This document shows, piece by piece, positions 22,236 to 26,730 of a stretch of DNA of 26,730 nt. Position 1 is the stretch's first letter, and each line of letters opens with the position of its first letter. Below the pieces are notes generated by a model. The model was not told where the DNA came from, searched no databases, and was given only the letters and a program-made list of their open reading frames with translations. The position numbers and the translations under genes were made by a program. The DNA comes from CALWRM01 sp050309765 (lineage in GTDB: Bacteria; Bacillota; Clostridia; Christensenellales; UBA1750): contig JBNRMU010000006.1 of assembly GCA_050309765.1 (NCBI GenBank), forward strand, positions 1 through 26,730, read 5' to 3'.

Positions 22236-23525
22236 TCATTCGGTCTCTTCCAGTATCAGCACCCAATCCTCGCCCTTGCCGCGCGTGGGCGGCACGAACA
22301 GGTTCTGTCCGACGGGCGGATAGATGCCGAAGACGGTCTCCTCGCCGCTGCGGGGGTCCATCCACAGCGCGCGCAAAACCTTTCCGGACGGGGGGACCTT
22401 TCCAAGGTCCACCGTAAAGGGCAGGCCCAGCGGCGTGTACACATAGGCATAGCCCTTGCCGGCGGCCGCGGCCAGATGCGCTTCGCCGGCGTATTTTTCC
22501 AAGCACAGCTCGGGCAGGGGATGGAAGGAGGCAAAGTCGCCCCGCAGGCGCAGCTGCTTGACAAAACGGATCTGCTCTGCCGCTGGATGGGTGAGCGCCT
22601 CACGCCAATGATAGGGGAAGTAGTCGCCTGGCTCGGTGTTGCAGCACCACATGTTGTGGTTGCCGTAGGTATGGCCGCAGACGCCAGCCAGCAGATCCCA
22701 GTAGGCGTTCTGGCGCACGTCGGCCGCCTGCCAGTAATAACCGAGCTTGGCGTTGAAGCAGGCGGGGTGATCCTCGTAGCGCGGCTCGGAATCCATGAAG
22801 GGCTTGTCCGTGGCCTGCGCCATCGCGCGCATATCGCTGTCGCTGTCGTAGCAGCGGGCAACGTCGTGCCCGGTCTGCGCGGTGTGGAAGTCGATGTAGG
22901 GCGCGTCGCCCACATACTCCGTGGAAAGATGCCCGCCCGGCGGGTGGAAGGTGATCAGATGCGAAGGATCAGCCTCGCGGATGCCGTCGGCCATGGCGTC
23001 TATAATCGGCCGCGTCTGTGCATCCAGGGGGCGGTCGCCGCCCAGCATCCAGAGGATGTTCCAGCTGGAGGCATAGCGCGCGGCGATCCATTTGCCGTAA
23101 AGGTAGGCGTTATCGGGGGTAAAAATGCGCGGGCCTTTGCCCCACAGGGGGTTGAACTTATCGCCCCAGGTGGGCAGCAGCGCTACGATCAGGCCATGCC
23201 TTGCAGCGCACTCCACGGCGTAATCGACGTGGTCCCAGTAGCTGTATTCGCCGGAAGTGTCGGGCCTCGTGGGGTCGGGCATGCCGTTCGTATCGCATAG
23301 CAGCGGCAGACGGCCATAGGCATTTTCCGTACGCAGACCGTCCAGCTCCGCCAGGGCGACCGTCTGCACCACGGTAAAGCCCTGCCGCTCGCGCACGGCC
23401 ATGTACTCTTCGATTTCTTCCCGGTTCAGCCGGTGCAAAAGCTCCCAGGCAGTATCGCCCAGGTAGAAGAAAGGCGTTGAGTCCCACCAATAGAGATAGC
23501 GTCCCTTTACCTGCAAGGTATTCAT
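22236..23525 (-). CDS. DUF4038 glycoside hydrolase, GH140-like
   Basis: A 429-residue TIM-barrel hydrolase of the DUF4038 family, with a C-terminal beta domain (about residues 345-429, ending in VGQNLFVPPTRGKGEDWVLILEE) of the kind annotated as putative collagen-binding 2. GH140 members are apiosidases acting on rhamnogalacturonan II. Blocks seen are FFYLGDTAWELLHRLNREE, FTVVQTVALAE, WMLGGDRP with the likely acid/base near D164, and MDSEPRYE with the likely nucleophile E247. There is no signal peptide, so it acts inside the cell on imported oligosaccharides. ATG 23525 has GGAGGC upstream. It is downstream of an XRE regulator and near Gfo/Idh and GH97 genes, a carbohydrate context. The exact linkage cleaved is not known. 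Confidence 0.88.
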   Translation of the reverse strand: MNTLQVKGRYLYWWDSTPFFYLGDTAWELLHRLNREEIEEYMAVRERQGFTVVQTVALAELDGLRTENAYGRLPLLCDTNGMPDPTRPDTSGEYSYWDHVDYAVECAARHGLIVALLPTWGDKFNPLWGKGPRIFTPDNAYLYGKWIAARYASSWNILWMLGGDRPLDAQTRPIIDAMADGIREADPSHLITFHPPGGHLSTEYVGDAPYIDFHTAQTGHDVARCYDSDSDMRAMAQATDKPFMDSEPRYEDHPACFNAKLGYYWQAADVRQNAYWDLLAGVCGHTYGNHNMWCCNTEPGDYFPYHWREALTHPAAEQIRFVKQLRLRGDFASFHPLPELCLEKYAGEAHLAAAAGKGYAYVYTPLGLPFTVDLGKVPPSGKVLRALWMDPRSGEETVFGIYPPVGQNLFVPPTRGKGEDWVLILEETE

Positions 23526-23626
23526 GCCTGCCTCCGAAAAAGCGTATGAATTTGGCGCCTGGCCCGCGTGTCATCCTGCGGCAAAGCCGCAATGGCACGA
23601 TAAAGTGCCCAACGCCTGCCTTTAGC

Positions 23627-24508
23627 TTAGTCCATTTTGCGGCAGATGACAAGCTCGCTTTTGAGCCCGTTGAAGCCGATTTTGTTGTCCGCGGCGGGAT
23701 CGGAAAAGTCCTCTGCAGCGCGGCCGTCCCTTTCATAGGAAACGGCGCTATAAAGCCCCCGGGCCGCGCAGAGGAAAGCAAAGTCCGCGGGTACGGCGAG
23801 CCTGGAGGTGGCGGCTATTTGGTTGATGTCCAGCGCGCCGGAAAAGTCCTTGATCTCCAGCTCCATATCCAGGTTGCAGTCGATCTCAACGGCGCCCGTC
23901 ACGGCGTCTATCCGCACCTTGTTTGTCCGGCCGGAGAATTCGACCTGTTCGCAGGCAAGATCGCAAAGCTGCAGCTCGTCGCAGTGGCAGTGCAGTTCCA
24001 CATGGGAAAGGTAGCGCTGCGGCAGGGCCACGTCCAGCAAAAGCTGCTCCTTGGCCTCGGCTTCCGTCCTGCCGTTTAGGCGATGCACATCCACATCGAT
24101 GCGGCCCTTGATGTCCTCGATCCTGACCTTGAAATCCTGCGCGATGCTTTGCATGGTATCGGAGGAGAGGCAGACGGCGATCTTCTCACTCTCAGCGGCC
24201 GAGACCCTGAGCACGCAGGCGGCGCCCAGCTTTAGGTCGAAGCGCTTGGGGCCGTCGATGTCGTATTCGGTCCGGCTCTCATACAGGTGCCCCTTGCGGG
24301 CGGCGGCGCTCTTTTCCTGCGAGAGGAATTCATCCACACTGATGGAAAACAGGTTGGAGATCGTCATCATGTTTTCAATGTCGGGGATGCCGCGCGCTGT
24401 CTCCCATTTGGTTACGGCTTGGCGGGATACGCCCAGCTTTTCGGCCAGCGCCTCCTGGGAGATGCCGGCGGCCTTTCTGGCGGCTTTGAGTTTTTCAGCA
24501 AACGTCAT
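23627..24508 (-). CDS. XRE-family regulator with C-terminal DUF4097-like beta domain
   Basis: A 293-residue protein. Residues 1-60 are a Cro/CI-type helix-turn-helix (FAEKLKAARKAAGISQEALAEKLGVSRQAVTKWETARGIPD). From about residue 95 onward it forms repeated short beta strands (FDLKLGAACVLRVSAAESEKIAV, VRIDAVTGAVEIDCNLDMELEIKDFSGALDINQIA), the pattern of DUF4097 adhesin-like beta-helix domains. There is no membrane helix. Such fusions are common in Clostridia and probably sense a ligand or envelope signal; targets are unknown. ATG 24508 has AGGAGG about nine bases upstream. It could control the neighbouring glycosidase genes. Confidence 0.9.
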   Translation of the reverse strand: MTFAEKLKAARKAAGISQEALAEKLGVSRQAVTKWETARGIPDIENMMTISNLFSISVDEFLSQEKSAAARKGHLYESRTEYDIDGPKRFDLKLGAACVLRVSAAESEKIAVCLSSDTMQSIAQDFKVRIEDIKGRIDVDVHRLNGRTEAEAKEQLLLDVALPQRYLSHVELHCHCDELQLCDLACEQVEFSGRTNKVRIDAVTGAVEIDCNLDMELEIKDFSGALDINQIAATSRLAVPADFAFLCAARGLYSAVSYERDGRAAEDFSDPAADNKIGFNGLKSELVICRKMD

Positions 24509-24548
24509 AGCGGTTTACCTCCTGAAAATCTTTACCGCCAGCATAACG

Positions 24549-24599
24549 AAAAAACGGCCCGGTAAAAAGAAACTGCGGTTTGCATTTGAGCCGTTTTTT
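24549..24599. repeat. Long-loop inverted repeat before the XRE gene
   Basis: AAAAAACGGC (24549-24558) and GCCGTTTTTT (24590-24599), a 10-bp inverted repeat with a 31-base loop, in the 260-base gap between the XRE and Gfo/Idh genes. It could be a secondary terminator; the U-run is part of the stem. Confidence 0.45.
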
Positions 24600-24617
24600 G
24601 CTACTTATCGTAGCAAA
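24597..24617. repeat. Short perfect hairpin in the XRE/oxidoreductase gap
   Basis: TTTGCTAC-TTATC-GTAGCAAA, an 8-bp stem with a 5-base loop, overlapping the previous inverted repeat by three bases. A further dyad CCGGCA-N11-TGCCGG lies at 24621-24643. No T-run follows; function is not evident. Confidence 0.5.
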
Positions 24618-24697
24618 CGGCCGGCAGCAGGCCTTTTTGCCGGAACTCCGCCGCAAATGGGAAACGGAAGCGACGTGCCTGTTTGCATCGGATACTT

Positions 24698-24720
24698 AAA
24701 AACGACCAACGGTCGGTTTT
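24698..24720 (-). terminator. Rho-independent terminator after the Gfo/Idh/MocA gene
   Basis: On the minus strand CGACC-GTT-GGTCG (24715-24703) extended by A/T pairs and followed by TTTTT (24702-24698). It sits about 50 bases past the stop of the oxidoreductase gene. Confidence 0.8.
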
Positions 24721-24769
24721 ACATCGTTTGCTCCGGCTTCGGTATATATGTCGCCGTGCGGGTCTTGTA

Positions 24770-25801
24770 TCAGGACTTTTCCAGCGTTACCCAGGCATTT
24801 TCCTCGCTGGAGCGCACGATGCTCAGCACCAGGCTCAGCGCAGGGAAGCCGCTGCGGCCGTCGATCCAGAAATGCCGGCCTTCCGCCAGACAAGCGTAAT
24901 AATCCTCCAACTGGGCGGCGTGGCCGGTTCCCCACACGCTTTTGCCCACGGCGGCCTTATTGTCGCCCGCATCCAGAAGCTGCAGTTCGCCGTTTTGAAC
25001 CGCATACAGTTTGTTGCCGAACAGCTTGAGCACGCCCTTTTCCAGATGGAGGTTGACCTCGATCGCATCGTCGGCCACATTATTGTTGCTGGTATGGATC
25101 AGCGCGCGCTGGCCGTTCACATAAAGGGCCACGGCCATGGCGTTGTCTTCCACTTCGATCTGTCCTTCATTAAGCCCCGTAAACACGCTGCCGCGTACCC
25201 TGTCGATGGGGCCGCCCAGGTAGCTCAACAGATCGAGCGTGTGGATGGATTGGTTGATGAGCGAACCCGCGCCCTCGGTGGCCTTGACGCCGCGCCAGCC
25301 GGATTCGGAGTAATACGCGCCCTCGCGCCGCCAGCACACGGAGGCCGACGCGCCGAGGAAGGCGCCCATCTCGCCGGAATCGATCAGGCTCTTTGCCTTT
25401 TGCACGGAGGCGTTGTAGCGGTTTTGGAAGACCACGCCCAACATGCCGGCGCCGCTTTGGTCGGCGGCGGCGATCATGGCGCGCGCATCCTGTATGGTGC
25501 TGGCCATGGGCTTTTCCGTCAGGACGTTGCGGCCCTGGCTCAGCGCCCGGATCGCCACAGGCGCATGCAGGTAGTGCGGAAGGCAGATGTGCACCACATC
25601 GATGTCCTTAAGCGATACGACCTCGCGCCAATCGACATAGCCCTTGGCGCCGGTTTTTTCCACGGCTGCCTGCAGGCGATCCGCACGGATGTCGCACACG
25701 GCGGCGATGCGGACGTTTTTCATGTTGCTAAGGGCCGCGATATGTACCTGGCTGATGCCGCCGCAGCCGATGATGGCGGCGCGAAATAGTCTTTGTTCCA
25801 T
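24770..25801 (-). CDS. Gfo/Idh/MocA-family NAD(P)-dependent oxidoreductase
   Basis: A 343-residue sugar or cyclitol dehydrogenase-type enzyme. The N-terminal Rossmann domain opens with RAAIIGCGGISQVHIAAL (GxGxxG-like), followed by VCDIRADR, DVVHICLPHYLHAP and the hallmark VLTEKPMAS with its catalytic lysine near residue 97. The C-terminal domain contains GAGSLINQSIHTLDLLSYLGG, with the substrate-contacting histidine. The exact substrate is not readable; neighbours suggest a plant-polysaccharide sugar. ATG 25801 has AGGAGG upstream. It has its own promoter, divergent from the GH97 gene, and a terminator. Confidence 0.93.
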   Translation of the reverse strand: MEQRLFRAAIIGCGGISQVHIAALSNMKNVRIAAVCDIRADRLQAAVEKTGAKGYVDWREVVSLKDIDVVHICLPHYLHAPVAIRALSQGRNVLTEKPMASTIQDARAMIAAADQSGAGMLGVVFQNRYNASVQKAKSLIDSGEMGAFLGASASVCWRREGAYYSESGWRGVKATEGAGSLINQSIHTLDLLSYLGGPIDRVRGSVFTGLNEGQIEVEDNAMAVALYVNGQRALIHTSNNNVADDAIEVNLHLEKGVLKLFGNKLYAVQNGELQLLDAGDNKAAVGKSVWGTGHAAQLEDYYACLAEGRHFWIDGRSGFPALSLVLSIVRSSEENAWVTLEKS

Positions 25802-25855
25802 GGGCCGTTCCTCCTAAAGCACGTCTTTTTGTGTGTAAAGGTGCCGCTACAATCT

Positions 25856-25883
25856 ATAATAAAACGACGGCTGCAAAAGTCAA
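25856..25883 (-). promoter_or_regulatory. Promoter of the Gfo/Idh/MocA gene
   Basis: Minus-strand TTGACT (25883-25878), 16-base spacer, TATTAT (25861-25856). It is divergent from the GH97 promoter across the 191-base gap. Confidence 0.55.
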
Positions 25884-25928
25884 TGCGCAGATAGGTTCGC
25901 AATGAGATTCCGCCGAGCGCAAATGGAC

Positions 25929-25957
25929 TTGAACAACGCTTTATTTTTGATTAAAAT
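25929..25957 (+). promoter_or_regulatory. Promoter of the GH97 gene
   Basis: TTGAAC (25929-25934), spacer of exactly 17 bases, TAAAAT (25952-25957). The ATG at 25993 follows with AGGAGG at eight bases. Confidence 0.65.
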
Positions 25958-25960
25958 CAA
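25947..25960 (+). promoter_or_regulatory. Fnr-like dyad over the GH97 -10 element
   Basis: TTGAT-TAAA-ATCAA is identical in form to the E. coli FNR consensus TTGAT-N4-ATCAA. It covers the -10, so binding would repress. The AT-rich context means it could be chance. Confidence 0.4.
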
Positions 25961-25992
25961 GGTAAATCCACAAATACAAGGAGGCTGGGCAA

Positions 25993-26730
25993 ATGTCCAA
26001 GCATGCTGTGCTTTCCCCGGATGGCCGTGTGGAGCTATTGTTCACGGTCGAAGACGGCAAGGTCCATTACCAGGTGAGCCGCGACGGCGTTCTGGCCGCC
26101 GACCGCGCCCCCCTGGGCCTGGTGCTGCCGGACTGCGATTTGAGCTGCGGCCTTGCGCTTGCAGGAGAAGAAAGAGGCACTATCGACGAAAGCTATTCCA
26201 TCCCCGCGTTTAAAAAGGCTGTGTGTAAAAACCACGCCAATACATTGGCCCTGACCTTTGAAAAGGGTGGCCGCCGCCTGGTGGTGGAGGCGCGCGCCTT
26301 CGACGACGGCGCGGCGCTGCGGCTGGTTCTGTGCGGCGAGGGAGAAGGCACGGTCGTGCGCGAAACCACCGCCTTTGCCGTGCCGGAAAACGCCCGCAGC
26401 ATTTACGGCATGAAGTGGCTGTGCTCCTACGAGGATCACTACCACCCGATCCCCCTGGAGGATCTGTACCAGAACATCTATGCCTTCCCAATGCTGGTCA
26501 ATATCGGAAAAAAGGCTTGGGCCCTGTACGCCGAGGCGGCGGTGTTCGGCGATTACGGCGGCAGCAACCTGCAGTCTACGCCGGAAAACCCCGGGCTGCT
26601 TCGCGTGTGCAAGGCCGTGGACAAGCTGGACGATATCAAAAGCGAGCTGCCGATGAAGACCCCCTGGCGCGCGGTGATCGTGGGCGATCTGGATGCGATC
26701 GCCAACACCAACCTGCTGGAAAACCTGAAC
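25993..26730 (+). CDS. GH97 family glycosidase (SusB-like), 3'-truncated by window edge
   Basis: The first 246 residues are visible, and the frame is still open at the last base. The sequence opens directly with LSPDGRVELLFTVEDGKVHYQVSRDG, the N-terminal beta-sandwich of GH97 enzymes (alpha-glucosidase/alpha-galactosidase, SusB family), and continues with PLGLVLPD, DDGAALRLVL, and PMKTPWRAVIVGDLDAIANTNLL, the conserved link (TPWR-V-GD) into the catalytic barrel. The catalytic residues lie beyond the window, so inverting or retaining type cannot be told. There is no signal peptide, unlike Bacteroides SusB, which suggests cytoplasmic action. ATG 25993 has AGGAGG at eight bases. It is divergent from the Gfo/Idh/MocA gene, with which it may share a sugar pathway. 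Confidence 0.88.
   Translation, partial: MSKHAVLSPDGRVELLFTVEDGKVHYQVSRDGVLAADRAPLGLVLPDCDLSCGLALAGEERGTIDESYSIPAFKKAVCKNHANTLALTFEKGGRRLVVEARAFDDGAALRLVLCGEGEGTVVRETTAFAVPENARSIYGMKWLCSYEDHYHPIPLEDLYQNIYAFPMLVNIGKKAWALYAEAAVFGDYGGSNLQSTPENPGLLRVCKAVDKLDDIKSELPMKTPWRAVIVGDLDAIANTNLLENLN

Noticed and set aside
24683..25789. A 368-codon plus-strand frame opposite the Gfo/Idh/MocA gene
   Set aside because: Antisense shadow; no ribosome site or domain, while the minus-strand frame has GxGxxG-like and EKP motifs.
25880..25920. A tRNA-like GGTTCG...  stretch before the GH97 gene
   Set aside because: No cloverleaf arms or anticodon stem can be formed around it.
1..26730. CRISPR arrays, insertion sequences, phage genes or attachment sites
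   Set aside because: No direct-repeat/spacer pattern, transposase, integrase or flanking repeats were seen by eye on either strand.

Overview
The window looks like chromosomal DNA of an anaerobic, fairly GC-rich Bacillota bacterium, probably a Clostridia-type gut or sediment organism. This is inferred from strong AGGAGG-like ribosome sites, frequent GTG/TTG starts, a diaminopimelate dehydrogenase, BlaI/BlaR1-type regulators, a DUF1538/PII-like pair, an H-cluster maturation GTPase (HydF) and clostridial-style lipoprotein transporters. I cannot name a genus. I see no phage, insertion sequence, CRISPR array, rRNA or tRNA, and no gene-free stretch longer than about 260 bases.

Layout. (1) 3-956: 3' part of ddh, then a terminator. 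(2) 1063-4582, minus strand: a run of six small genes (6-TM membrane protein, YdeI-like protein, uridine-kinase-like ATPase, GNAT acetyltransferase, nucleoside deaminase, small P-loop kinase-like protein). (3) 4670-6873, minus: a fused double DUF1538 membrane protein followed by a tandem PII-like protein. (4) 7095-12482, plus: a Crp/Fnr regulator, then a tightly overlapped operon of lipoprotein, permease and ATPase (NitT/TauT-type importer), a HydE-like radical SAM enzyme and HydF. (5) 12568-14105: a methyltransferase (minus) and a second Crp/Fnr regulator (plus), divergently transcribed. (6) 14250-17003, minus: cysteine-synthase-like enzyme, APH-fold kinase and HAD hydrolase. (7) 17162-22069, minus: BlaI repressor, M56 sensor protease, a frameshifted AlkZ/YcaQ-type DNA glycosylase and an ABC exporter, behind a promoter with two matching dyads. 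(8) 22236-26730: a carbohydrate region with a GH140-like hydrolase, an XRE regulator, a Gfo/Idh/MocA oxidoreductase (all minus) and the 5' part of a GH97 glycosidase (plus).

Most interesting. The 7.0-12.5 kb unit couples an uptake ABC transporter to a HydE-like radical SAM enzyme and HydF with no HydG beside them. A perfect 14-bp palindrome lies exactly where a class II Crp/Fnr activator would bind (-41.5). This may be a specialised cofactor-assembly or precursor-uptake system. Second is the BlaI/M56-controlled unit joining a DNA-interstrand-crosslink-glycosylase homologue to an ABC exporter, which resembles resistance to a genotoxic compound. Its glycosylase gene is broken by a one-base change in a homopolymer. 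These functional readings are inferences from sequence and context only.
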